From Phallusia mammillata (Eukaryota; Chordata; Ascidiacea; Phlebobranchia; Ascidiidae): 64,000 bases of DNA. Below, piece by piece: positions 48,101 through 60,000 of this stretch. The stretch lies in the NCBI GenBank assembly GCA_003260075.1, contig QLIY01000354.1:85511-149510 (forward strand). Direction: 5' to 3'. A program made the translations under genes and the position numbers. Below the pieces are notes generated by a model, which ran no database searches, had not been told where the DNA came from, and saw only the letters and a list, made by a program, of their open reading frames with translations. Every line of letters starts with the position of its first letter. The first letter of the stretch is position 1.

Positions 48101-49670
48101 GAGGGTCTGATACTGTTCAGTATAATCACACTCAATACCACAAAATTAATGTAAATGTTGCTGAAACCTAACAACAATTTAGCTATTAAGGTTGCTCTTC
48201 TCGCTCACCACCTACTAGCAAAACATAAGATACCACAGTATTAATACCACCTCAAAGTTTTACTGCACAGGGCCTCCAAAGAAAAAACATCATCAAATCA
48301 AACCTCTGGTCAACTTATAATTCAGTGTTCAATTCGCCTTTTGGAACCGACTTAGCGTATCAGGATTGCGCGTTAAACCACTTAATTCCGTGATTTTTTT
48401 ACCTCATTCGTTTGTTCCTGGATTTCGTCATTAAGCATTTTGGTTAAATTCCATCTGTTGCGCTTGTTGAGCGAATAAGCAACACCTGTCGAAGTTCTCT
48501 GCGTCCAGTGGTCAGCGATAATGCAACGACTGCGCGACCCTCGCTCGAGATTTCTACGAGCATCACGTTGTGTATCGTGAGTCAAGCCTAAAAAGTGGTA
48601 AACTTATAGAACCTTAAAGCATTAAGCCAATAAATAATAAGTAAGCTGCAGACAGCGCACATTGCGGCCTATAGCGTCTCATCAGTGCAGCTGGTGACAA
48701 GATAAAAGCCGCATTCGCTAGGATTCTCATCTAACACGGCTCAAGTCTTGTCACCAGCTGCACCGATGAGACATTATATTCAACTTATTATGCAAATTTC
48801 CTGGTCTTGCATTGTGTAGGCATTAGATCTCGAGTCTCGACATTGCCTATTTCGTCAAAAGTAGAAAAACCAAAATTATATCAAACCAAAAATTTGTACA
48901 CAAGTTAAATTTCAACATGCCTCCATCAGGTAACTTGCTGTCACAGTGAGATTTCAGCCTTGAACTGTCCCAGTCGTCGGTTGTCGAATAATGTTTCAAA
49001 ATAACAGCTTCGCCATTGCGTTTGCTTTTTCTCAAGTATCTGTAAACAATGTAAGATTTGAGAATATCTTTTGCCCAAACAAGTGCAATTTCACTTGATT
49101 CAATAAGAGTCTCATTTGCTCGGTGGAACAGCAGTTTAGCAACACAATTCCACTGACTTTTCAAACCCCCAAAAACGAAAGTGATATAAAACACGTGATT
49201 GTACGTTGTAACACAATATCAAGACTACAATGCGTTGTTTAGAAAGTTACCTTAAATTATGTTAAATTCAATTTGCCCGAAAAAAACACACATTGCAAAA
49301 CAACAATCATTAAGCCGGAAAAGGTTGTGCAAAATTGAAACGTTAAGTACTCTAAGTAGAAGGGGCACGAACAACCATACCATTTGTTTGTACTACGTAC
49401 AAAAATTACCAGCAAGTACTGGTCAGTGACTTACACATCAGCTTCAATGTCCTTTCGTAGAGTTGCCCCACATCGTCCAGATTTGCCGTGTTTAGCCTTT
49501 TTACGATTAATTTTGCTTGGCTTTTCGTACAGATAAGCTTCTTCAGCCCCCTCCATAACTTTTGTGTACTCCTCACCTTGTCTTGACAAATCAACAGTTA
49601 TATTCCCTTTCCACAGTCCTTCCAACCTGTCACTTAAGCGCAAACTATTCTTTCTGTCCTTGAAAGCTTT
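41929..49670 (-). CDS. RBR-type E3 ubiquitin ligase, copy 1 (damaged as assembled)
   Basis: Exons: about 49670-49435, 49039-48921, 48587-48403, 47777-47560, 47238-46800, 46633-45821, 45291-45013, 44517-44369 (cut), 43625-43432, 42833-42630 and 42171-41929. RBR ligases pass ubiquitin from the E2 to a RING2 cysteine and then to the substrate. The N-terminal half is charged and low-complexity. The RING1 half-site, IBR ([15 protein letters not shown]) and RING2 ([26 protein letters not shown]) are visible, then a helical C-terminus. The presumed catalytic cysteine (MTC) is present. Against copy 2, exon 6 has a net 4-base insertion just before the first RING1 cysteines (CGIC) that shifts the frame to an early stop. 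C runs replace part of RING1 (45130-45197), end the IBR exon (44357-44368) and interrupt exon 6 (46306-46315). The first exon's upstream limit is uncertain. Confidence 0.75.
42288..42352. other. 65-C run
   Basis: In the intron before the last RBR copy 1 exon. The matching place in copy 2 (about 52890) has ordinary sequence. Confidence 0.85.
42485..42580. repeat. SINE tail in RBR copy 1 intron
   Basis: Contains GCCAGGCCTATTAAAGG, then CGACGCTTCAGGGCTGATCC, pieces of the SINE-like family; absent at the matching place in copy 2. Confidence 0.4.
43155..43243. repeat. palindromic MITE, TAATGACGAACA arms
   Basis: Left TAATGACGAACA... GGGCCAAATAGA; right TCTATTTGGGCCC... TTCGTTATTA. The arms form an imperfect inverted repeat spanning nearly the full length. 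A degraded copy sits at the matching position in RBR copy 2 (about 53480-53575). Confidence 0.55.
43279..43313. other. 35-C run
   Basis: In an RBR copy 1 intron; copy 2 has ordinary AT-rich sequence here. A G-rich tract (43347-43362) lies just to the right and looks native. Confidence 0.75.
43829..44167. mobile_element. GCAGAGTTGTAATCGGG-ended repeat
   Basis: Left end GCAGAGTTATAATTCGGG and right end CCCGATTACAACTCTGC form terminal inverted repeats of about 17 bases. The inside is about 300 bases, with GGGCCTAAAAGGGCTTCTC near the right end. The same interior is at 34077-34405; related pieces are at 61-235 and about 15796-15905. Confidence 0.6.
44357..44368. other. 12-C run ending the IBR exon
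   Basis: Cuts RBR copy 1 exon 8 right after NEAYLE. In copy 2 the exon continues with a few more codons and a normal donor. Confidence 0.85.
45130..45197. other. 68-C run inside the RING1 exon
   Basis: Stands where copy 2 encodes the RCPAADC zinc ligands and flanks (about 55029-55086). Not a real poly-Gly tract. Confidence 0.9.
46226..46395. repeat. X-C10-X' join inside an RBR exon
   Basis: C run 46306-46315. GCATTTTTCTTCATCTTCAA starts both copies. Removing one copy restores the reading frame seen in RBR copy 2. Confidence 0.9.
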
Positions 49671-50535
49671 ATTTATGTTCGTAAAAGGAGCAGAAAGATA
49701 ATGAAGAGAAAGGATTCATTGTTATGTATTGTGACCTCACCTGTAGCTCTGTATGTCACAATGCTCGCTTCATTTAAACATAAACTTGACTAAAATAAAC
49801 CACAATAAGCACAGCAATGTAATATTTTTAGCTCAAATATACAAAATGACATCTTTAGTCACTCAAGTACAGTAATTTAGCCTAATAAAATGGCTTTTAA
49901 AGTAATTTTTCGCATGCGAACCGGCATGTTTACAGGCCTATTTGCCAACAAAAGGCCTTCAGTCGTGTTGTCTGGGAGCAAAGAGCGCACGAGTGTTTCT
50001 TTATTATACACGTCACAGCGCAAAGTGCGATTGCGCCACAGCTGGAAAATCTGTAAGCTGGTTGTGCAACTCGGCAATCAAAACTTGTAAGAATGACATA
50101 ATGTTTGGCATTTTTCATGGCGTTGTAATGAAAGTGTTTGAGGATGTTTTTTGTTTATTACTAATAAGTATACACAACTAATGCTTGCGGCACAATGTTT
50201 AGTTGCGACTATTTGACTTGGTTAGTATGGCATTTAAACATTACCCAACCCCTCATTTTTTGCCTGTACAATTCACATACCTGTGGTTCAATGTGAAAAC
50301 TGCTCGGTTACTTGGTAAAATGTTGCCCTAACAGGTGGGTTATTAACTTTTTCTCTCTGGTTTGTTCGCTTTTTGCAAACTTCGATCGCCAATTGTGTAT
50401 TTTTAACAGCTTTTTTTCATACCTGACAAAATTGTGCTTACTTTCAGTAACATATATCGAAATGACCCTTGGGGTGAATTTATATAAACCGCGGGGTTAA
50501 GAGCCTCGACAGGGGAGTATCCTTCAAGCGACCAA

Positions 50536-50862
50536 ATGAAAAAACTGTTTTGGCAGTTATTGAAGATGGATACTCGCACAGACAGAGTGTCATTCGTTTA
50601 TGTAGGCAAAGTGGTCGACTTTGAAGACTCTGATGAAGAGGAAAATGAAAAAGATCTCGACGTAAAATTTTACAGAAAGACCCCCAAAGCAATGAATTCA
50701 TTCGTTGAGCCGCTAGTAGAAGACATTCACGCCGTGGAAAGTAACCGGGTTGCCATGGTTCTGCCAAATCCCGTATCAGTCGGGGGATCCAAAAGGCAAA
50801 TGGGTGCCCTAAGATTTCCCATCAACCTTCCTGTTTTAATATGCGCTAAAGTACCAGCTTAG
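50536..50862 (+). CDS. transposase C-terminal-like ORF
   Basis: A 108-codon frame: FVYVGKVVDFEDSDEEE, then KFYRKT, FVEPLVEDIH, MVLPNPVSVGG and RFPINL. This order (VGKV, acidic stretch, aromatic-rich KF, F-P-ED, VLP-P, GG) resembles C-terminal tails of pogo/jerky-type DNA-transposon proteins, but I cannot confirm it without a search. It is on the strand opposite to the host genes, and the second RBR unit lacks the segment, which supports an insertion. A strong hairpin follows about 110 bases downstream. Confidence 0.4.
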   Translation: MKKLFWQLLKMDTRTDRVSFVYVGKVVDFEDSDEEENEKDLDVKFYRKTPKAMNSFVEPLVEDIHAVESNRVAMVLPNPVSVGGSKRQMGALRFPINLPVLICAKVPA

Positions 50863-50970
50863 CCTAGTCGACGTGTATATTAGATGATTCGTTATTATTT
50901 CGTTTGTCGTTTTTACCAAATGTGTCGAATAAAACAAAAAAACGTATACTGTCCGAGGTGACCCCGGCCA

Positions 50971-51008
50971 TGTCCGATGTTACCCCGGTACCGGGGCAAC
51001 ATCGGACA
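50971..51008. repeat. 38-base hairpin with 18-base arms
   Basis: TGTCCGATGTTACCCCGG, a TA centre, then CCGGGGCAACATCGGACA. The arms pair with one mismatch. A third partial copy of the arm (GTCCGAGGTGACCCCGG) lies just upstream. It belongs to the inserted segment carrying the transposase-like ORF. Confidence 0.7.
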
Positions 51009-52517
51009 CTTGAGAGCCTTAGGAATTTGACCTGTCACATGCATTTCTAGTTTGCTTTGGCTAGCGACACTCCTACCCTTTTTCGGCAAAGGATCACCCT
51101 TTACAACAAACTAACATTTAAATTCATGTGACGCATATAAAAAAATTATTAGCAATTTTCAAAAAAACGTCCGAACCATCCCCGGTCTCCCCTACATATA
51201 CATATGGTATCAGCCACCAGAAAATTACGATGAATGCAAATTTACGTCCTTGGCTTTCTATTTTGTATACTAATTAGCTTGGCATGCGCTTAATTATTGC
51301 TAAACATACCTAACTATCACGATACAAAAAGAAAACGGCCACATGGGGAGATCCAGGTTTTTTTTAAGGTTTGGTTTGGGTGACCGCTAAGTAATTTTAA
51401 GAGACCGCAAGTGTTTCATTTAAATACCAAAAACTGTAGTTGTAGTTGCAAGTCCAAATTTTGGGAAACCGCTAGAGAAATTTGAGGGACCGGTTTGGGC
51501 CCCCCAAACACCTTAAAAAAAACACTGGGGAGATCTATCAAAAAAATTGTAAAACGTTTATGAAACTCGTTTAAAATCAAGCTTCTATGTTTTCGAAAGA
51601 CAGTGAAAAAACAAAATTAACTGAAATACTTTCAATTCTATTTTTAATCAGTTTTGATGGAAAAGGAAATAGTTTTTATTTTTTTAAACGGTGTCGTCTT
51701 TGGTAAATTTTATGTTGGGCATAGAAACCGTGCAGGGTATGATTTTTGTGGCCAAGGGAACTACGTAATTAATGATTTACCTTTTGTTAGGTTTCTGATG
51801 TTCTAGATTGTCATTGTAATCTATTTAGTAAACTGGAATCTATTTAGAGTTACATGTTTCTTTGTAGCAAAACAGTTTTTTTATAAACAGCCAGGTCACT
51901 GCTGACACCTGCTAACTAAAAACGTTGAGTCATTTTGTGACCGATATAATTTTTATTTTATTTTACTGTTATTTATTGTCGAGAAAAATGGTCAAATTAG
52001 GGCCGAATATATTGTTAAAAATACCATGTTTGTATAATAGATGTTAAAATTACTTGTTAGTATACATTATAGTTATAAAAAAATCAATGTTTCAAAAAAA
52101 TACAAAGCATAACATGCGTTAAAACGACAATCAAAGACAACAACAAAATAAATGGAACATATTGCTTTAAATGCTTATCGTAGGAAAAAAAATATTTTTT
52201 TTAACTTTCGTGAAACAGTGCAAACAAAGGTAAAGTGCATCAGTAATACGTTTGATTACAGTGAATCCAAAGTCACAATGTGTAATATAACAAAACACAG
52301 GTAAAATCTACAAAATAATTTAATTTAGAAAAACAATTTCAGGTTTACAAATAAAATATCACACTCAGCAGTAAAACAACCACGTAAAATGGAACAACAT
52401 TTTGTTATTAAAGCAAGAAATAATGATGAAAAATTATTTTCCAACGCAAACACTGCCCAATTGCATTGTAACAGTCGATGGTCAAAAAATAACACAACAG
52501 ATAGCGAAAAATTCCCA

Positions 52518-55500
52518 TTAATGTACAATACGATAAACTTTACCAAGTTCAGTGTCAATGGCCATCTGAAATTTACTGAGCTTGGTTTGAAAGCCAACAG
52601 CATCAACGATTTTACTTTGCTGGTTGAAGAGATGTCGTTCCGCGCAAACAAGAATGCTTTGCACAGATTTCGTGATCTTCGCAAGTTTACGGATCTGTAC
52701 CGCTTTCATCGGATGACCGTAACCAATTTGCACTTGCATGTATTGAAGAATATGACGCACCTGAAAAAATATCAAGACAAGGTTAAATATAATTGTTGTT
52801 TTATCCATTTATCGGCGCATAATATTATTTTCAATGATGAAAAAGAGCATGAAATCAATAAATGAAAAGTAAGGTGCAGACAGTGCAAGCTTGGTCTCAT
52901 CAAATTTGTTCGAAGTAACAGGCTAAAAAATTAGGACACACCAATTCTGTGACCGAAACAGTGCTACAATTTAAATTGGGTTGTGATTTCTTAATTTTTT
53001 CATTTATTTCAATTTGTAGTCATGTTAACACGCAAGACTTACTGCGTCACAATAGGTAACCGCGTGTTCCATATCTATTCCCGTGCTTATTGTCTTTGCG
53101 TCCTGATGTTGCATCTTTTGCAGCGTTTGTCTGATTGCTCCCCCCCCCCCCCGCGTGTTCCATATCTATTCCCGTGCTTATTGTCTTTGCGTCCTGATCT
53201 TGTATCTTTTGCAGCGTTTGTCTGCTTACTTTAATTCTCTCGCGATGTTCCTTGGTTTGTTCGAATGTTTTGCACGTTTCTATGGCAGCCTCCGCCATAG
53301 ACACGAAGCCCAATTTGGTCTCCTCTAAATCCGATACCTTAAATACAAAACAAAATGCCGCTTATCATCGAGTAATAGGGAAAAACAAATCAAACATTTT
53401 ATATGCAACACAAATTGTATTAAATTTTACAACACAGCAAATTTACTGTTGGAACAATACACATGGATCTGTTCAAGTTTAATGACGAACATATAATAAT
53501 AAATAATAAATAGAATATGATAACAATTATAATAAAGCTTTCAAAGTTTATTTGGGCCGGTAATATTTGTCATTAAATTTATTGTTGTTTTCAAAGCCAC
53601 AATAAAACTGTTTAACAAACAAACGTCGAAGTTTAAGTTCTGATTACAAATCTTTATTTTCAGAAAGCTTTTTCCGAACACACAAAAATCGATTCACTAT
53701 TTTTTTGCGTGACTGTAATAAGATCTGAACTGAAAACTTCACTATAACTTACCTCAAGGTCAACAGAACCGAATGGGCTACATTGGTACGAACAATGTTC
53801 TGCTGGTTTTAGGCACTTCCAGCAGAAGAAATGACCACAAGAGCATGTCATCATATTACAACCACCGTTTTTCTGAATTGGCATCCGACAAGATGGACAT
53901 TTCTGTCCATTCACAGTCTTGATAAGAACATTGGCACCAACTAGATCTGGAAAATGACATACTTGGTTTCTATATGTACAAGCCTACGATTTAGATTTAC
54001 ATACAATTCCGAAATTGGATTATCTATCTTACGAAATGCACAAAGAATAAATGTTTTCATATAATTTGACAACGAATCTTTTTAAAACTTAATTTACACC
54101 CAACAGCACAACAGTGAGTTTTCTAATAAACTACAATCATCCAAATGACAAAAAGTCAGTCTAAACAGGAAGATGGAGCTTTCAAAAAACTTGTTTTCAA
54201 GATTTTAATTTTTGCTTTGTTCTGGATATAATAGTGTCAAATGTAAGTCGTAACCCCCCCCCCCCCCCCCCCCCCCCCCATTGTAAAAGGTATACAACGA
54301 GAAAAAAGGTTGAAGAGCACTGATTTAGACCACTTAAATATGACATTAGAATTATACACATGTTAAAATTACAACTTACAGTATTTGTGTTTTTCCTCGA
54401 GGTAGGCTTCGTTTGCTTTGCACGACGCTGGCCAGTGTGGTGCGTTGAAGCAACCCGAACACCACTTTGCATTACAACTGCATTGAACTGGAATGGGTGT
54501 GACCTCTTGACCTTGCCTGCTTCCTCCAGACCTCATGCTGCTTACCTTTAGAAAGTTCACAGTTAAAACCTTTGGCTTCAAAATCCGTTTGAAATGACAA
54601 AACAAATGTTTTGATCAATAGTTACGTAGTGAAATTTTTAACTGTGCTACTACAAATCAAAAGCTTTGATGTTCAAATCGCATTCAAAGTAGAAGAAATG
54701 GACAATTTCGCCCATATCACTATAGAGTATAAAGGGTCTTTTGTGAAAGTTTTTAAAAAACTATGAAAGAATTGGGCCCAAAATTTAGAATTATTGACGT
54801 AAAATTACAACACAAATAATAACCAGGGTAAAGTCAGCCAACACTCACTCCTGTTTTATCCAAACTAATGCCCAAACCCGATTGAAAAACTAACAACTTG
54901 ACAACTATTTACCTTCACGGCCATTTTGCATTTCGGACACACATAAGATTCTCGCGACTTCGCAATGCTCGTCTCGTTCTGCAAACGTCGATGCTTGGCA
55001 ATGACGTCACCGGGAAGAAGCGTCATAAGTGTAACGTCATCAATACTCTCGGAGCAGTCGGCGGCCGGGCACCGGAAGGGGTAGAGTGCGCCTCTAGTGT
55101 TTGAGTATGAAGCATGTTGAAGCCAGCAATCGAAACAAAACCAATGCTTGCAAGCTTTCAGCGCACTCCCTTTAACATCTGCAAAACACTTCTGTTGCTA
55201 ACTTGTATCAAAATGATTGAGTTATTATTGCATGAAGACCTTAACGATACTAGTTATTTAGTGTTAATAAACTTATCAGATTTCTCTTAACTATTGCAAA
55301 TGAAATAAACTCTAAAGGCGAAATGTACGCGTATTAAATAAGCTGTTGTTGCCAGGCATAACGTATAAACGAGTAGGCTATTGTTCTTCCAAAAGTTTTC
55401 ATAACAAATAATTGACGTTTTGACGTCCTATACATGATATAAATAGATTATTTATAATAAAAACTGTTGGAAGGGTAATACTCTTTCGTACGTGTTTGCA

Positions 55501-56917
55501 TTTTTACACCAAAAACTAAGTTTCTAAATTCCACTAATTGATTTTGGAGCAAAGACATTCTTTAAAAGTGGAGTGAATCTGCAAGCTTGGATATAGTCAG
55601 TACATCGTGATACGGGCGCTTCAACCATCGCTGTTGCCGCATTTAGGTGATGCTCATTTTTGACCATATATGGATGCTCTATTGCTCTAAACTTACAGTC
55701 GCCATCGTTAAGCGCTACGAAGCAGATCCCACAGAAATCTCCAGTTTCCATGTCAGGTTGAGCCAAGTATTCCATCCTTTCGTCAAAAGTGATTCCCTTC
55801 TTCGGAATAGTTTTAAACTGGTAACCTGACAGTTCAAGAGCCTTTATTTCCACTCTCTCCTTGTATAACTGCGCACTGACTTGGCAAGAATCTTCAGCAT
55901 CTGAGGCTTTAAACAGGTCGGGGGCAACTTCGTTCGCTAGAGCGCAGAACGTGCGCTCGGCAAGCTTAAGAAGTCCTTTTACCTTGAATATTTTTTCACC
56001 CGAGCAATTAACTTCCTGTTGAATGCTCGTAGCCCACCTAGCCCTCAACTCTTTGAATTCTTCTTCTTCAGAAACGATTGCAGTCTTTACAATCACCTCG
56101 CATTTTTTGTAATCTTCAACGCGTTTTTCGCAAGTTATAAAAACTTCAGGGCAGCGTTTTAACCAAAGCTCCCTAACAGGTCGATTCATTTTCATTGCGT
56201 ACTTTGGTGGGTGACACTGACTTCGGTAAACTGTCCAACCGTGTGAATTAACAGAAGTTGTTAGGTTGTTGAACTTTTGCTCCATCTTGCGGAAAACGGC
56301 ATATTTAATTTGGATCTGCGCCGAGCGCTCTTGATCGGCTTCAAGAACAGTTTGCAAGGAGGTTTCGGCTGCAGCGCCTTGTTGGCTGATAACGTCGGTT
56401 GCATTTTCGTTTTCACTCTGAAATTTAAAAAAGTTTCGTAAACAACATACAGATGTTAATTGGCGTTGGATATTAACGCTTTTTGTGATTTTTTCGGCAG
56501 GCAACAACACCACTACATAAGAATACGAAACGGGATAAATGCAAATCATTCTAAACTTACATCTGTTACAGGCGAGGGTGCAACAGTATAGCTCTGCTCA
56601 AGATCATCCGTCTTCTGATCCTTATATTTCTTCTCCTTTCGCTCTTCTTGCTCCTCCATTCTACGACAAGTTCTCGCCATCTTGTTAACCTGCTTGTTTG
56701 CCATGTTTTTCATCAAAGAGTCGATCACAAACTTCTCCTGCTTCTTATGGTTGTCCCTAGTAACCTCTGAAACTTCAACATCTTCCTCATCAGACCACGT
56801 GACTTCGTGGATGCTCGGGTTCCAGTTTTCCCGGTGCTTCATCTTTCTTCCCTTCCTCTGCACATCTCTGAAGGCGTGCCAGGGATATTTGTCCTGGTAA
56901 CAGTTTGTATATTTGTC

Positions 56918-57002
<85 letters not shown>

Positions 57003-60000
57003 TTTGGATATTTGTGAGTGGCGCGTGGCGTGCAGATCTCGTACGTCACTTGTGGCTTCACATGCGCCACGGGTTCGACATTTTCTTCATTTTCCGGTCT
57101 GAAATTATGAACATTAAAATGTCTGGATTAAATGCAATCTGTGTTTTATATGCGGTTAAGCAGTGACAATTGGTGTTAAAAGTTATTAGAAAAAAAAACG
57201 CTTTTGCAATAGCATTGAAGCGGATTTATCAATAAATGTATTTTATAGTTGTTTTCCTTTTCTGAAACAGCCAGATTTCGCAACAACTATTAATTACTTG
57301 CATCAATTTTACGTCTTTTTTGCCGCTTTTGTCATAAAATCGAAGTCAAGTTTTTTTTCCAAGCTGCAGTATTTTAGTGTTATATATCTAATGTACAAAT
57401 GCGAAAATCTTATTTACCCTTTTTGGGACATTCCAAGTAGGTCAGAGGCGTAGGAATACGCTTTCTTTCCACTTTTTTTCTTCTTTTGTTTTTTTCTCTT
57501 CCCCTCATCCACTTTACGCGGCGCCAGAGTGGTGGATGCGAGGTTGGTTACGTCGGGTTTTGATGACAATGCAGTCATTCCAGAATTGCGAGCAACTGAA
57601 CGTTCGATCATTACAACATCCACCACGGGATCCTGTTGGTTAAAATGTCGGAAAATAAATTTACGCCCTGTTTGTTCGAAATTTGAATTTGTATTTGGAA
57701 TGACAAAGGCTAGGTCAGTATAAGAATGACAAAGGCTCAACCAGGGCTCATGGCTCCCTGTGTTCCGGGGGCCACAGGTGTAGTTTCACCAGAAACACTC
57801 ACTAAAAGCCATCTCTTTTTTTACTTTATTTCCTAATTTAATGAAATATTTCACATACTCTTTGTCTGTATTGAGGATTTTCACGATTACGGATTCTTGT
57901 TTGCCCCCCCCCCTTGCTTCTAAAATTGAGCTGACAGCGCCTTGTATGCACTTTGTAGATAGAACTGAATCCCCCCCCCCTCGACCTGTTTAAAGTCGAA
58001 ATTAGTACCGAATTCCAACACGAGATTGTCATTTACACTTGACCTACATGGGGGGCATGATGCCCCAAAGTTACTTTTAGGGGGCCATGGTCCACGGAGG
58101 GTTGAGAACCACTGGGCTAGGCAATTGTGCACTTTGCTTCTAAAATTGAGCTGACAGCGCCTTGTATGCACTTTGTAGATAAAACTGAATAAACCGCTAA
58201 GCCAGGTAAACACGTGCTGGAAGCTGGGCATCACAAAAACTTTTCATAGACAAACTTTCTAAATTAAGTATTGTCTGGTTCTTGAAAAATATTTTTTGTT
58301 CTCAGTTAAATATTTTCATTAACAGTAACCGCCAATGTTTATGCTGTCCGTTGGATGGTCTGATACTGTTCAGTATGATTACGCTCAGTACCACAAAACA
58401 GACCTTTTTGGGTAAAGCTGCATTGCGCTCAGTTAATGTAAATGTTGCACCAACAACATCTTTAGGTTTTACATTTATACTCTACTCCATATAACCACCC
58501 ACTGTTCAGTCATGTGATACAGCAATATAGATAGTACTATATAGATACCAGTACCACCACAGAGTTTTGTGTACAGGGCCTCTAAAGAAAAACATCATAA
58601 AGTTTACCTCATTCATTTGGTCTTGGATTTCGTCGTTAAGCATTTTGGTTAGATTCCACCTTTTGCGCTTGTTAAGTGAATATGCAACAGGTGGAGTTCT
58701 CCGCGTCCAGTAGTAAGCGTCAGCGATTATACAACGACTGTGCGACCCTCGCTCGAGATTTCGACGAGCATCTTGTTGTGTTTCATGAGTCAAGCCTGAA
58801 AAGTGGTAAACTTATAGAACCTGAAAGCACTAAGCCAATAAATAGTAAGTAAGCTGCAGACAGTGCTCACTGTGGCATATAAGATCTCATCAGTGCAGCT
58901 GGTGACGAAACATAAGCCGTGTTAATAAGCAACAAGAGCCAACGAGGCTTATGTCTTGTCACCGACTTGACCGATAAGACAAAATATAACTAAAATATAA
59001 CTGCTTATGTCGTTTTTTTAAGAGATGACAGTTAACAGGTGTAGGTCACGGAACCCGGTGCCAGTTTGTCACGTCATTGCATGTCATACACTGTGTGGAC
59101 ATGGGACCTCGACATTGCCGTGTTTCGCCAAAACTATAGGAAAACCAAAATGCTATCAAACAAGAAATTTATATACAAGTTAAATTTGAACATGCCTCCA
59201 TCCGGTAACTTGCTGTCACAATGAGATTTCAACCTTGAACTGTCCCAGTCATCAGTTGTCGAATAATGTTTCAAAATTATAGCTTCACCATTGCGTTTGT
59301 TCTTTTTCAAATATCTGTAAACAACGGGAGAATCTATTAACCAACAACTGCAATATACTTATAACTTATAAGTTGTGAAGAGTTTAATTTGCTAGGTGAA
59401 ACACATACCGACACAATTCCATAGACGTTTCAACACCAAATTCAAAAGTGATCTAATTCTAAAACACGTGATTCAACGTTTCATAATTTCAAGACTGTAA
59501 TGTTAGATTTAATTCGCTCAGTAAAACAACACATTGCCAAATAATAATCACCAAGCGAGGACCACGAACAGTCGAACAGTCACACTACTGTGTGTTCTAC
59601 GCAGTGTTTCATACCGGAACGGAACGGAACATTATACCGGAACGAAATAAATAATTTTTGGCTCAAATACCGGAACGAAATACCGAAATAAAAAATATTC
59701 AAAATACCGGAACGGAACGAAATACCGTTATTTTTTATTCCGGTATTTCGTTCTGGACATTTGACATGAAACAATTGCTAAAAATTTCGCGCCGTTAAGC
59801 TATAATAAAAAATTAGCCCCTGCAGTTTACATCCGTTTAACCATCTTTGACAAATGTTATGTGACATAACAACTACCGACAATAATTCTTGTGAGTGGCA
59901 ACTTTTTTTCTTTTTTTCACTTAATAGTTGTAAAGACAACAAAGAAATGTTCTTTTGTTAAGACCAAAATACCGAAAAATACCGTTATAAATTTATTTCG

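Larger units (their letters stand above)
40888..51300. repeat. RBR tandem duplication, unit 1
   Basis: The sequence from about 40888 (CTGACACCTGCT) recurs from about 51901, roughly 11 kb away. Exons are well conserved and introns clearly diverged, so this is an established tandem duplication rather than two alleles. Unit 1 has an extra insertion at about 50.2-51.2 kb that carries a transposase-like ORF. Confidence 0.8.

Noticed and set aside
56807..57166. ORFs with long poly-Pro tracts on the plus strand
   Set aside because: Antisense to an RBR exon and created by the 76-C run.
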